In this document: piece by piece, positions 6,714-15,009 of the stretch
Layout: the number at the start of each line of letters is the position of its first letter
Numbering within the stretch: the first letter of the stretch is position 1
Source of the DNA: CAYUPY01 sp964446595
Lineage (GTDB): Bacteria > Patescibacteriota > Dojkabacteria > J137 > JAEUSD01
NCBI GenBank assembly: GCA_964446595.1
Contig: CAYUPY010000008.1
Location: 1 to 30,610 of the forward strand
Direction of reading: 5' to 3'
DNA: 30,610 nucleotides
Translations under genes and position numbers: made by a program
The notes under the pieces: model-generated
The model's input: the letters and a program-made list of their open reading frames with translations, nothing else
Told to the model about the DNA's origin: nothing
Databases searched by the model: none

Positions 6714-8741
6714 ATGGCGGATAGTATTCAACCTCAAAACACTGCCCCATCCCCTGGACAAAGCGATCAGGCACAGGGTGGGTTAGTTGAAAAGACAAAA
6801 GCTTATTTGCAGCAGAATAACATGGCTGGTGCAGGACCTGCTATGGCTTCTCAAGCGCAGCCGGGCATGAATACTACCCAACCCCCCGTACAGCTTGTAG
6901 GTCAAAACCAACCGCAATATCAGCAGACTAATAATAATCCTCAAATTCAACCTCAGTCCCAACCTACTGCGGCTCAGAAGTCAAAGTCTGTTTCCGTTAA
7001 GGGGATGACGAACGTTGCCGATGCCCTTTTTGCCAAGGGAATGATTAATGAGGATCAATTAAAGAGTATCAAATTTGAGGCGATTACAAATAACACTACT
7101 CCTATTAAACTGCTGATAGATCAGAAAATAGTTTCTAGTAGCCAAATCCAAGAAATAAGGGCGGAAATGTTTGGTTTGGGCTATATAGATTTGAGTTCTA
7201 TTACCATTCCTGCCGAAACGTTAAACCGTATTCCTAAAGAGATTGCAATTAAGAATAAGACTGTTGCGTTTGAAGAGACTAATAATAGAGTAAAGGTTGC
7301 CATGGTAGACCCGCTTGACCTGCAGAAGGTTAAGTTTTTGGAGTCTATGCTGGGCAAGCGGGTCGATACATATTACGCAACACAAGAAGCTGTTAAAGAA
7401 ATAATCGATACAAAATACGGCGCTCAAATAGGTAATGTGGTTGATAAGGCTTTAGAAGATATTGGTGTAGTAGATATTAAGGAAAACGTTGGTGACTTAG
7501 ATCAGGGTGCAATTGAAGGTGCTCCTGTGGCGAAGATTGTGAACATGATTTTAGATTATGCAATTAAGCATAGTGCTTCCGACATTCATATTGAACCCCG
7601 AGAAACAAGACTGGCTGTCAGGTTTCGCGTACACGGTATTTTGGCAGAAAAGTTAAGCTTGCCTGCAAAATTGGCTAATTCCATAGTTGCGAGAATTAAG
7701 ATCCTATCAAACTTAAAAATCGATGAGCATCGTATGCCTCAAGATGGTAGGTTCCAGGTCAAGACAGAAGAGAAGGCAATAGATTTGCGTGTTTCAGTAA
7801 TGCCGAGCATTTACGGAGAAAAGATTGTAATGCGTTTGCTAGAAAAGAATCAGAAGTTGGTGGATATTAATAAAGTAGGAATGCGGGGTGCAGGTTTGAA
7901 AATTTATAAAGAAGCACTATCTAAGACACAGGGTATTATTTTAATTACTGGTCCAACTGGTTCGGGAAAAACCGTTACTTTGGCAAGCTCTTTGGGAGTT
8001 CTAAATAACCAAGAGGTCAATATTTTAACCCTGGAAGATCCAGTTGAAATCAGAATTGACGGTATAACACAGGTTCAGGTTAATGCTAATGTTGGACTAA
8101 CTTTTGCTTCAGGATTACGTGCTTTCTTGCGTCAAGATCCAGATATAATTATGGTTGGAGAAATCCGTGATGCCGAAACTGCGAACCTAGCTGTGCAGGC
8201 GGCCTTAACAGGTCATTTGGTGCTAGCCACATTGCACACGAATAGTGCTGCAGGGGCGGTTACTCGTTTAATGGATATCGGAATAGCACCATACTTAATT
8301 TCTTCTACGGTAAATGTAGTTGTAGGACAAAGGCTAGTGAGACGTTTGGATCCTGAATCGCGTCAGCCATACAACCCTGCTCCACATATACTAGAAATGA
8401 TGCATAAAGAATTGGATAAATTGAATGGATTTGATTTAATAGTAAATAATCAGGGTCAACAACAACAAATACATTTTGATCAAGCTACCCAAAATGTGAC
8501 TTTGTATAAACCTGGAAAGACACCACACAATGATACTGGTTATGCTGGTAGAACAGGTATTTTTGAAATAATGAGAATGTCAGATACATTAAGTAAGATG
8601 GTAATGGAGCGTGCTTCTACGCGTGAGTTGCATAAAAAGGCAGTAGAGGAAGGTATGATTACTATGGCGCAAGATGGATTTATGAAAGCAATGGAGGGGG
8701 TGACCACAATCGAAGAGGTACTGCGTGTTCAAACTAACTAA
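6714..8741 (+). CDS. pilB: Type IV pilus extension ATPase PilB
   Basis: Secretion ATPase of the GspE/PilB family (675 aa) that powers pilus assembly at the inner face of the membrane. Residues 1-95 are a Gln/Pro/Asn-rich disordered leader. A T2SSE N-domain follows (about 98-235), then the motor: Walker A GPTGSGKT (413-420), Walker B DPDIIMVGEIRD (474-485) and HLVLATLHTN (501-510). The family C-terminal signature TGYAGRTGIFE (608-618) is present. Oddly, the usual four zinc-binding cysteines before it are gone: the expected GCxxC position reads GKTPHN, and I see no cysteine in the whole protein. First gene of the pilus locus; pilT follows after 23 bp. No Shine-Dalgarno sequence precedes the ATG. 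Confidence 0.95.
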   Translation: MADSIQPQNTAPSPGQSDQAQGGLVEKTKAYLQQNNMAGAGPAMASQAQPGMNTTQPPVQLVGQNQPQYQQTNNNPQIQPQSQPTAAQKSKSVSVKGMTNVADALFAKGMINEDQLKSIKFEAITNNTTPIKLLIDQKIVSSSQIQEIRAEMFGLGYIDLSSITIPAETLNRIPKEIAIKNKTVAFEETNNRVKVAMVDPLDLQKVKFLESMLGKRVDTYYATQEAVKEIIDTKYGAQIGNVVDKALEDIGVVDIKENVGDLDQGAIEGAPVAKIVNMILDYAIKHSASDIHIEPRETRLAVRFRVHGILAEKLSLPAKLANSIVARIKILSNLKIDEHRMPQDGRFQVKTEEKAIDLRVSVMPSIYGEKIVMRLLEKNQKLVDINKVGMRGAGLKIYKEALSKTQGIILITGPTGSGKTVTLASSLGVLNNQEVNILTLEDPVEIRIDGITQVQVNANVGLTFASGLRAFLRQDPDIIMVGEIRDAETANLAVQAALTGHLVLATLHTNSAAGAVTRLMDIGIAPYLISSTVNVVVGQRLVRRLDPESRQPYNPAPHILEMMHKELDKLNGFDLIVNNQGQQQQIHFDQATQNVTLYKPGKTPHNDTGYAGRTGIFEIMRMSDTLSKMVMERASTRELHKKAVEEGMITMAQDGFMKAMEGVTTIEEVLRVQTN

Positions 8742-8764
8742 TATAATGAATTAGCTAAAAAATT

Positions 8765-10648
8765 ATGCCGTTTATTGACTTAAATAATCAAAATCAAAGT
8801 TCCACGCAACCAGTAGCTGTGAATCAGAGTGTTCCACAAGCTTCAAGTAGTCCTGTTGCCGTGCAACAACAGCAGTCTCCACAAACGCAGATTACTACCG
8901 ATCCCACAACTGGTATAAGAGAAATACGTGGAGCTGATTTTCCAGAGCAATCAAGTACAGGGTTCGTCTCCTCACCCGTTGAGCAAATGTCAGCTCAGCC
9001 TCAAATGGAAATGCAGGCACAGGTTCCTGCTCAGTCTCAGACCCAGCCGCCACAATCAGAAGTAGTAACACAGGAGATCCCACAAATGACTCAAGATTCT
9101 CAGCTCTCATCTCCAGTCGAGTCTGAGGTCCCGCAGGCGATGACATTACAGCAACAGCAGGATCAACAACTTCAACCTCAGTCACAGCAGCAAGTTCAGC
9201 CTGAAGCCCAGCCCGAACCACAACCACAACCACAACCGATAAACGTAATAGATGATTCTCAGACTGAGCTTATAGTAGGAACTAACAATAATGCTGATCA
9301 AACTCAGTCGCAAAATAATGGCTTGCCTACCCTGCCTCTTATGGAACAATCCGAGCAGGCAATACAACAAGAGCTACCGCAAATGCAGCAGGTAGAGCAA
9401 GAACAACAGCAGCCCAATGATGTGCTTGATCGTACTTTACCTAAACTTGATATTAAGCGTGGACCTGATCCCTCGCTGGCAGACTCTATCGGAGAAGATG
9501 GGATACAGTCCATTAACAAGCTAAAATTAGCTGAAGAAGTGAGTGAGCTAAAAACGGAGGAAGAAAAGTTAGCACTAGAAAGTAAAAGGTATGAACTTGA
9601 TGATCTATTAAGACAAACTGTACAGCTGGGAGCATCTGACTTACATTTGACTGCAGGGTATCGTGCGATGGCCCGTGTGGACGGAAAACTAGAGATGATT
9701 AAGTCACAAGAGCTAACCCATGACTTAATATATGGAATGCTTGAAAGAGTGGTTGCGCCAGCTAAGCATGTAAGTTTAAAAGATGATAAAGATATTGATG
9801 TTTCCTATGAGCTTCCCGATAAGTCTGCAAGATTCCGCGTAAATGTTGGCTACCAAAGAGGAACGATGAATGCCACTTTCAGACTTATTCCTAAGCATAT
9901 TAGAACTCCCGAAGAATTAAGATTGCCAGCTGTAGTAAAAGAGTTTACAAAGTATAAGCAAGGTCTCGTACTTGTAACCGGCCCAACAGGTAGCGGTAAA
10001 TCTACCACTCTAGCCTCCTTAGTCAACACAATTAACCTCACTGAGCCAAGTCATATTATTACTATCGAAGATCCTATAGAGTATACGTACCCTAGGGGCC
10101 GCGCATTAGTTGATCAAAGAGCAGTTCATATAGATACTGATTCTTGGTCACAGGCTCTGCGAGCAGCTTTAAGACAGGATCCCGATGTAGTTTTGATCGG
10201 TGAAATGCGTGACGTGGAAACTATGGAAGCCGCTTTACAAGTAGCCGAAACAGGACACCTTGTGTTTAGTACATTACATACGAATACCGCTGCGCAGACA
10301 ATCGATCGTATTATCGATGCTTTTCCAGAAGATAAGCAGTCTCAAGTGCGTACGCAGTTATCAAGTACATTGATGGCAGTACAGTCACAGCGACTACTAC
10401 CAGTAGCAGGTGGAGGTAGAAGGCTAGCAGCAGAGGTCATGATCGTTACTTCTGGTATTAGAAATGCTATACGTGAAGGAAAGGTTTTCCAGATTGACAA
10501 TATGATTCAAACAGGAGCTGAGCTGGGAATGGTAACCATGGAGAAGTCCTTAGCTCAACTGGTAAGGGAAGGTCAGATTTCTACTGAGATGGCTCAGAGA
10601 TTTGCAAATAAGCCCGAAGATGTATTATCGCTTTTGGGTAGAAAATAG
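8765..10648 (+). CDS. pilT: Type IV pilus retraction ATPase PilT with long Q/P-rich N-terminus
   Basis: Retraction motor of the PilT family. The core (about 276-627) starts at LRQTVQLGASDLHL and contains Walker A GPTGSGKS (406-413), Walker B DPDVVLIGEMRD (472-483), HLVFSTLHTN (498-507) and GIRNAIREGK (564-573), the PilT version of the AIRNLIRE retraction motif. At 627 aa it is nearly twice the usual length (about 350). The excess is a roughly 270-residue N-terminal tract: residues 1-220 are extremely rich in Gln, Pro and Ser with QP repeats (about 148-158), followed by a charged, helical linker (about 245-277). No cysteine is present. A TATAAT at 8742-8747 and a TTAGCTAA palindrome at 8751-8758 stand just upstream, so it may also have its own promoter. 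Confidence 0.95.
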   Translation: MPFIDLNNQNQSSTQPVAVNQSVPQASSSPVAVQQQQSPQTQITTDPTTGIREIRGADFPEQSSTGFVSSPVEQMSAQPQMEMQAQVPAQSQTQPPQSEVVTQEIPQMTQDSQLSSPVESEVPQAMTLQQQQDQQLQPQSQQQVQPEAQPEPQPQPQPINVIDDSQTELIVGTNNNADQTQSQNNGLPTLPLMEQSEQAIQQELPQMQQVEQEQQQPNDVLDRTLPKLDIKRGPDPSLADSIGEDGIQSINKLKLAEEVSELKTEEEKLALESKRYELDDLLRQTVQLGASDLHLTAGYRAMARVDGKLEMIKSQELTHDLIYGMLERVVAPAKHVSLKDDKDIDVSYELPDKSARFRVNVGYQRGTMNATFRLIPKHIRTPEELRLPAVVKEFTKYKQGLVLVTGPTGSGKSTTLASLVNTINLTEPSHIITIEDPIEYTYPRGRALVDQRAVHIDTDSWSQALRAALRQDPDVVLIGEMRDVETMEAALQVAETGHLVFSTLHTNTAAQTIDRIIDAFPEDKQSQVRTQLSSTLMAVQSQRLLPVAGGGRRLAAEVMIVTSGIRNAIREGKVFQIDNMIQTGAELGMVTMEKSLAQLVREGQISTEMAQRFANKPEDVLSLLGRK

Positions 10649-10672
10649 ACAAATTTTTAGCTAAATTTATAT

Positions 10673-11899
10673 ATGGCACAAACTTTTAGATACGTAGCAA
10701 CCGACTCCAAGGGTAGAAAGATTGAAGGTAAGCGTGAAGCCGCTAGCCGTGAAGATGTAGCTGCATTTTTGCAAGAGCGTAACATGACGGTTATTTCGAT
10801 TGAGGATACTTTAGGATTGGATTGGCAGCAAATATCTAGTTTTCAGATAGGCGGAGTGCCGTTAGCCGAGCGAGTAGTTTTTGTAAAACAGTTGTCGACC
10901 ATGTTAAAAACTGGCCTACCTATTATTCAGGCACTCACAATTTTAATTGAACAGACCGAGAATGTTTCCTTAAAAAACAAGTTACAACGAGTTTACCAAG
11001 ACGTAGCCTCAGGTATTCCACTATCAGAAGCCTTTAGAAAAGAAGATACAATTTTTAATGAAGTGCAAATTAACCTAATTATAGCCGGAGAGAAAAGCGG
11101 AAACTTAAATGAAATGATGTCTAAAATTGCAGTTGATTTGGAGAAAAGTAAAGACTTACGTTCAAAAGTTGTAGGAGCATTAATCTATCCAATAATATTA
11201 CTGATCGTACTTGTGGCTGTGGTTGCAGTAATGCTGATATTTATGATCCCATCAGTGGAGGCACTGTATGAGGATTTTGGGGCAGCGGAACTTCCTTGGA
11301 TTACCCAATTCCTGGTTAGTCTTAGTGACTTTGTGACTAGTCCATCTGGAGCTTTTTCTATAGTCGGTGGTTTTGTATTTATATTTTTCTCTTTTCGTTA
11401 CTACTACTCTACACAGCAAGGGAGGCGTCAGATAGATAAGCTGTTGCTAAAGGTCCCCATTTTTGGGCCACTTCAACAGAAAGTTAACTTAGCTGAGTTT
11501 AATAGACTTATTTCTCTTTTGCTACAAAGCGGAGTATCAATTGTGGAGGCGCTTAATATTGTAGCTAAAGCACTATCAAATACCTCCTTTAGTGATTTAA
11601 TTAATGATGCGGCCATCCAGGTTTCCAAAGGTAATTCGTTAACTCTGCCTCTGTCCAAGGATGAGGACGTATTCCCTCTAATGATGTTAAAAATGTTGGC
11701 TACTGGGGAAGAAACAGGAAACCTAGACACAGTTACAGCTGACATGGGTAACTATTACGATAAAGAGGTAGATGAGACTACTAAGAATCTGACAAAATTG
11801 ATGGAACCATTGATTATGGTGCTTGTTGGTGGTGTAGTTGCATTCTTAGCAATAGCAATCTACCTTCCAATTTATCAGTTAGGTCAATTCGCAACCTAA
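10673..11899 (+). CDS. pilC: Type IV pilus inner-membrane platform protein PilC
   Basis: Polytopic platform protein (408 aa) linking the ATPases to the growing pilus. It has the two repeated T2SSF domains, about 68-195 and 270-395, with the family pattern FVKQLSTMLKTGLPIIQAL in the first and FNRLISLLLQSGVSIVEAL in the second. Membrane helices are clear at about 169-192, 226-243 and 378-400. The N-terminus FRYVATDSKGRKIEGKREA is the usual small cytoplasmic beta domain. Length is normal. A TAAATT hexamer sits five bases before the ATG, so pilC could have its own leaderless transcript as well as readthrough from pilT, 24 bp upstream. Confidence 0.95.
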   Translation: MAQTFRYVATDSKGRKIEGKREAASREDVAAFLQERNMTVISIEDTLGLDWQQISSFQIGGVPLAERVVFVKQLSTMLKTGLPIIQALTILIEQTENVSLKNKLQRVYQDVASGIPLSEAFRKEDTIFNEVQINLIIAGEKSGNLNEMMSKIAVDLEKSKDLRSKVVGALIYPIILLIVLVAVVAVMLIFMIPSVEALYEDFGAAELPWITQFLVSLSDFVTSPSGAFSIVGGFVFIFFSFRYYYSTQQGRRQIDKLLLKVPIFGPLQQKVNLAEFNRLISLLLQSGVSIVEALNIVAKALSNTSFSDLINDAAIQVSKGNSLTLPLSKDEDVFPLMMLKMLATGEETGNLDTVTADMGNYYDKEVDETTKNLTKLMEPLIMVLVGGVVAFLAIAIYLPIYQLGQFAT

Positions 11900-11908
11900 C
11901 GGTTAAAG

Positions 11909-11937
11909 TTGACACTTAAACCTCATATCCCTATTAT
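11909..11937 (+). promoter_or_regulatory. Strong sigma70-type promoter for the major pilin
   Basis: A perfect -35 TTGACA (11909-11914) and a 5/6 -10 TATTAT (11932-11937) are separated by exactly 17 bp, the best promoter match seen in the window. Transcription would start near 11944, leaving a leader of about 39 nt before the pilin ATG (11983). The perfect 12-bp palindrome ATACTTAAGTAT (11948-11959) falls directly downstream of the predicted start, where a repressor could bind. Confidence 0.7.
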
Positions 11938-11982
11938 AACTGTAGACATACTTAAGTATTTAAACTTATTAACTCTATCCAT

Positions 11983-12450
11983 ATGTTTAAGAAAAAACTG
12001 TCAGGTTTTACCTTGGTAGAATTGCTCGTAGCAATGGCTATCATCTCAGTGCTCATTGGTTTAGCGATTGGTGCTATTACACTTGCTAACCGTTCTTCTC
12101 GTGACAGCCAACGACGTGCTGCAATATTTGAAGTTAGTGCAGCCATTAACGAGTACTATGGTCGTGTAGGTGCATATCCACCAAGAGGATCAAGTGGTCA
12201 AACAAACACATTACGTATTGAGGGAAATACCATTATGGTAGGTTCTAATACTGTAAGACTATCGGGGCCTACTCTACCAGCCGCAGACACTGATGCTAAT
12301 GGTACTGAGTACTGTTATGGTGTTACAGCAGGTGGTTACGTTTTAGGTGTTAGATTAGAAGGTGATACGAGTACCTGGTACACTGACCAAAGTTTAGATC
12401 AAGTTACTGATGCACAAGCATACTGCAGCAGTACTGGTGAATTGACTTAA
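11983..12450 (+). CDS. pilA: Major type IV pilin
   Basis: Type IVa-like prepilin (155 aa). The short basic leader MFKKKLSG is followed by FTLVELLVAMAIISVL. PilD should cut after G8, leaving Phe1 and the conserved Glu5 (residue 13) of the mature protein. The hydrophobic N-terminal helix runs to about residue 34. The globular domain carries two cysteines, C111 and C148, placed like the disulfide-bounded D-region of pilins, which would form outside the cell. Its own strong promoter, its position between pilC and pilD, and its canonical leader mark it as the main subunit rather than a minor one. The symbol is assigned by role; sequence beyond the N-terminus is too variable to name a closer relative. 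Confidence 0.88.
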   Translation: MFKKKLSGFTLVELLVAMAIISVLIGLAIGAITLANRSSRDSQRRAAIFEVSAAINEYYGRVGAYPPRGSSGQTNTLRIEGNTIMVGSNTVRLSGPTLPAADTDANGTEYCYGVTAGGYVLGVRLEGDTSTWYTDQSLDQVTDAQAYCSSTGELT

Positions 12451-12463
12451 ACCCTTAACTAAC

Positions 12464-13300
12464 ATGTACGCCGCATTTGTACTGTTTGTAATGACTCCCT
12501 TGTTGGGCGCAGCTTTGGGCAGCTTTTATGCTGCCCAAATTATGCGCGGGGAGAAGTTTACCAAAGCTTCAGGGCCATTTTCAGTTGACGATACCACTGG
12601 TGAGAGGTTGAAGTGGTTTGAATTAATACCTATCTTTTCATTCATAATGTTAAGGGGACGGTCTCGTTATACTAAAGAAAGACTCGACCCACGCATGTTT
12701 ATCTCAGAGATACTTGGGTTTACTAGTTTTTTGCTTCTCGCAGTAGGGAGTTTCATTAGAATATCTGAATACTCAGGTAGTTTGGTAGAGTTTATTTTGA
12801 ATTATTTAGTATATTTTGTGGTTTTGTGCGTCTTCTTCTATTTGGCTGTATACGATTTGTATACATTCTCGATTCCTGCCCGCGAGACACTTTACCTAAC
12901 ATTGGGGGTTGTGGCTTTCAATTTATTTATCGGTCTCGCTAAGTTTCTGTTCCCGGAATTCGCCCCTGATACTGCATTTGGTACGGCAGACAATTTACTT
13001 GCCGGCTTAATTGGTGGGTTAGTGATTTTGTTTCTAATACTAATAACTCGCCAAAAAGGAATGGGACAGGGTGACGTGTATATTGCTGTGATAATGGGGG
13101 TAATGCTCGGTGGCTTAAGAGGGATTGCTTCATTCTATGTCACTATCCTGTTGGCGACTGCAGTTGGGTTAATACTCATGCTGATTAATGGAAAATTGAA
13201 GGGTTTAATTGTTCCCTTGGTGCCATTTATGTTGTTGGGCTTTGCCACGGCTATTGGCCTCGGCGAGTCTATTGTCGGGTTGCTATTCTTTAACTTTTAA
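12464..13300 (+). CDS. pilD: Prepilin peptidase PilD (cysteine-free type)
   Basis: Membrane aspartyl protease (278 aa) that removes prepilin leaders. The catalytic aspartates are D131 in AVYDLYTFSIP and D204 in GMGQGD, matching the family's GxGD site. About seven membrane helices are predicted. The amino-terminal domain keeps the LIPxxSxxxLRGR frame (about 54-66), but the four cysteines that normally bind zinc there are replaced by Ser, Thr or other residues. The N-methylation activity associated with that domain is therefore uncertain. It follows the major pilin by 13 bp and precedes the minor pilins, its other substrates. Confidence 0.92.
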   Translation: MYAAFVLFVMTPLLGAALGSFYAAQIMRGEKFTKASGPFSVDDTTGERLKWFELIPIFSFIMLRGRSRYTKERLDPRMFISEILGFTSFLLLAVGSFIRISEYSGSLVEFILNYLVYFVVLCVFFYLAVYDLYTFSIPARETLYLTLGVVAFNLFIGLAKFLFPEFAPDTAFGTADNLLAGLIGGLVILFLILITRQKGMGQGDVYIAVIMGVMLGGLRGIASFYVTILLATAVGLILMLINGKLKGLIVPLVPFMLLGFATAIGLGESIVGLLFFNF

Positions 13301-13316
13301 AGTCGAAAGATAACAA

Positions 13317-13892
13317 ATGCGTAAACTAACTGCCTTTACAATTGTGGAGTTATTGGTTTCCATGGGTATTATTGCCCTGCTGGCAGGTTTGGGGATACAG
13401 GCGTTAGTAACTTTTCAGCAGACCATTCAGTTTCAGCAAGCGCAGTCAGATTTCATTACTATCTTTAACAATGTACGCAACCAAGCAAGGAATTCGGTTG
13501 CCAGCCGTGATGAGGTAATCAGTGGAGATACATTACCGAATGCTGTAGTAGATGGATATGCAATTTTCTTTGATAATAATACTTATAGTTTAAGGAGCTG
13601 CTCTATTGTAAGACGTGCCACCAGTGAGTTAGAGGGTAATTGTAGGAATGTGGAGGATGCAGATGCAAAGCCTACTTCATTAGATGCAGTAAACATTTTC
13701 CCTTTAAACCCTACGGTCTGTGCAGGCATCCTAATAGAACGCTTAAGTGTAGATATTTATGCTATGGAAGCTACAACAGCTATTTTGCAAAATCCTCCCG
13801 AGTGCGTTTACAGAATTGAACATGGTAGTAATAGTCGGTTAATGCGAGATATTAGAATAGATTTAGTTAACAATACTAGCGATGTTTTCTAG
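13317..13892 (+). CDS. Minor pilin, FimT/GspH-like
   Basis: Prepilin-like protein (191 aa). The leader MRKLTA precedes FTIVELLVSMGIIALLAG, with Glu at mature position 5. The residue before the cut is Ala rather than Gly, which prepilin peptidases tolerate less often. The N-terminal helix (7-32) is followed by a FimT/GspH-type region, FQQAQSDFITIFNNVRNQA. At least four cysteines appear in the globular part (SCSIV, GNCRN, TVCAG, PECVY), enough for two disulfides. It is first of three minor pilins and overlaps the next gene by 11 bp, so the two are probably translationally coupled. It likely forms part of the priming or tip complex. Confidence 0.82.
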   Translation: MRKLTAFTIVELLVSMGIIALLAGLGIQALVTFQQTIQFQQAQSDFITIFNNVRNQARNSVASRDEVISGDTLPNAVVDGYAIFFDNNTYSLRSCSIVRRATSELEGNCRNVEDADAKPTSLDAVNIFPLNPTVCAGILIERLSVDIYAMEATTAILQNPPECVYRIEHGSNSRLMRDIRIDLVNNTSDVF

Positions 13893-14433
13893 CTCACAAA
13901 AAAATCTTAAAGCTGCAACCTTAGCTGAAGTACTGGTGGTACTGGCAATAGCTGCCACTACCCTAGTTAGTATTGCTCAAATAACTGTACAACTTCTAAT
14001 CACTGTAAAGAATAATGAGATTGTAGACTATACAACCGGTATTTCGATTCAGGCTTTAGAGGTAGCTAAAAACGCCGAAGACATTATCGTCACTGCACCT
14101 GTCCAGTTTTCAAGAGTTGAAGGCTCATATAGTATTGACCTTGAGGCAAATCCAGCCGTACTTTCCCGGCAACAATCCGGGGGATTTGGCTCGGAGAAAA
14201 TAATAGATTGTCCTTTAAGTAGTCCCTACTACATTGAAGTTGATATTGCTGGGGAGTTAGGAGGACCTAACCCTAACGTGTGTTTGCAAATTCAAGTTAG
14301 GCAGACAACTAGCCAAGTTGGCCAACAGTACTATGAAATTGAGGCTACAACCGTAACCGTTTTAGGTAATGAGACCAGGGTCGATAGTATTATAGGTTAT
14401 AGGCGTGGGGAGTTTGATATCCAAACAAGATAA
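13882..14433 (+). CDS. Minor pilin, PilV/GspI-like
   Basis: Prepilin-like protein (183 aa). MFSSSQKNLKAA is followed by TLAEVLVVLAIAATTLVS, with Glu at mature position 5 and Ala before the predicted cut. The mature protein starts with Thr instead of the usual Phe or aromatic residue. Two cysteines (DCPLS, NVCLQ) may pair. Gene order (FimT-like, PilV-like, PilW-like, PilX-like) matches minor pilin clusters of other type IV pilus systems, which is the main ground for the PilV label. The start ATG overlaps the stop region of the previous gene. Confidence 0.75.
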   Translation: MFSSSQKNLKAATLAEVLVVLAIAATTLVSIAQITVQLLITVKNNEIVDYTTGISIQALEVAKNAEDIIVTAPVQFSRVEGSYSIDLEANPAVLSRQQSGGFGSEKIIDCPLSSPYYIEVDIAGELGGPNPNVCLQIQVRQTTSQVGQQYYEIEATTVTVLGNETRVDSIIGYRRGEFDIQTR

Positions 14434-14437
14434 CAAT

Positions 14438-14986
14438 ATGATTAAAGCAATAGCAAGTGTCACAAAGAACAAATTGAAAGGGTATTCTTTGGTGGAGTTA
14501 ATTGTAAGCATGGCGATTATTGCCATTATTTTGCTGATGTTAAATACAGTAATTATAAATACAGCAATAATCGCCCAGAAATCTCTAGCCAGGAGCTTTG
14601 TAAGGGAAGAATTAGCTACAGTTGCAGATTTGGTTAGTTCAGATATTAGGCGTGCTGACAGGATCGGAACGTGCACCGGTAAATTATCCACTGCTGACTT
14701 GCGTTGTGAAATATTTGGGTTGGAGACTGTAGTATGGCAGGTATGTGATATTAATTCACGCCCTCATTTATGTCGCACAGATCCCAGCGGCAATCCTTTA
14801 TTTACCAGCTCAACAACTTTAAATCTGCAAGAAGTAACTTTTGAAGTTGGTTTTAGTACTGGGATTACAGACACTAGACGGAACGTTATATTTACGGTAA
14901 TTGGTGGACATGAAAATGAAAACTTTGACGTAGCTAACGTTATTCGTCAAAGTGTAGTTTCTACTCGGAACTATGTTCTATTGTAG
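14438..14986 (+). CDS. Minor pilin, PilW/GspJ-like
   Basis: Prepilin-like protein (182 aa from ATG 14438). A long basic leader ending KNKLKG precedes YSLVELIVSMAIIAIILLML, with Gly before the cut and Glu at mature position 5. An upstream GTG (14405) would overlap the previous gene by 29 bp and add eleven polar residues, so the ATG is preferred. The region after the helix, FVREELATVADLVSSDIRRAD, resembles PilW/GspJ proteins. Several cysteines (GTCTG, LRCEI, QVCDI, HLCRT) could make two disulfides. Class is inferred from order and this region. Confidence 0.78.
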   Translation: MIKAIASVTKNKLKGYSLVELIVSMAIIAIILLMLNTVIINTAIIAQKSLARSFVREELATVADLVSSDIRRADRIGTCTGKLSTADLRCEIFGLETVVWQVCDINSRPHLCRTDPSGNPLFTSSTTLNLQEVTFEVGFSTGITDTRRNVIFTVIGGHENENFDVANVIRQSVVSTRNYVLL

Positions 14987-14998
14987 GCTAGTTTACGA

Positions 14999-15004
14999 TA
15001 CAAT
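14999..15004 (+). promoter_or_regulatory. -10-like element before the PilX-like gene
   Basis: TACAAT, a 5/6 match, is followed by GTAGT and the ATG at 15010. It would allow a leaderless transcript of PilX-like, pilM, pilN and pilO apart from the upstream pilin genes. Confidence 0.4.
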
Positions 15005-15009
15005 GTAGT

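Noticed and set aside
6643..6798. Longer N-terminus for the HolB-like protein
   Set aside because: It lies antisense to the pilB start and the shared promoter region and adds no clamp-loader motif.
9128..9240. CAA/CAG/CCA-rich repeats as a microsatellite or CRISPR-like array
   Set aside because: The repeats are in frame within pilT and encode Gln/Pro low complexity; there are no regular spacers.
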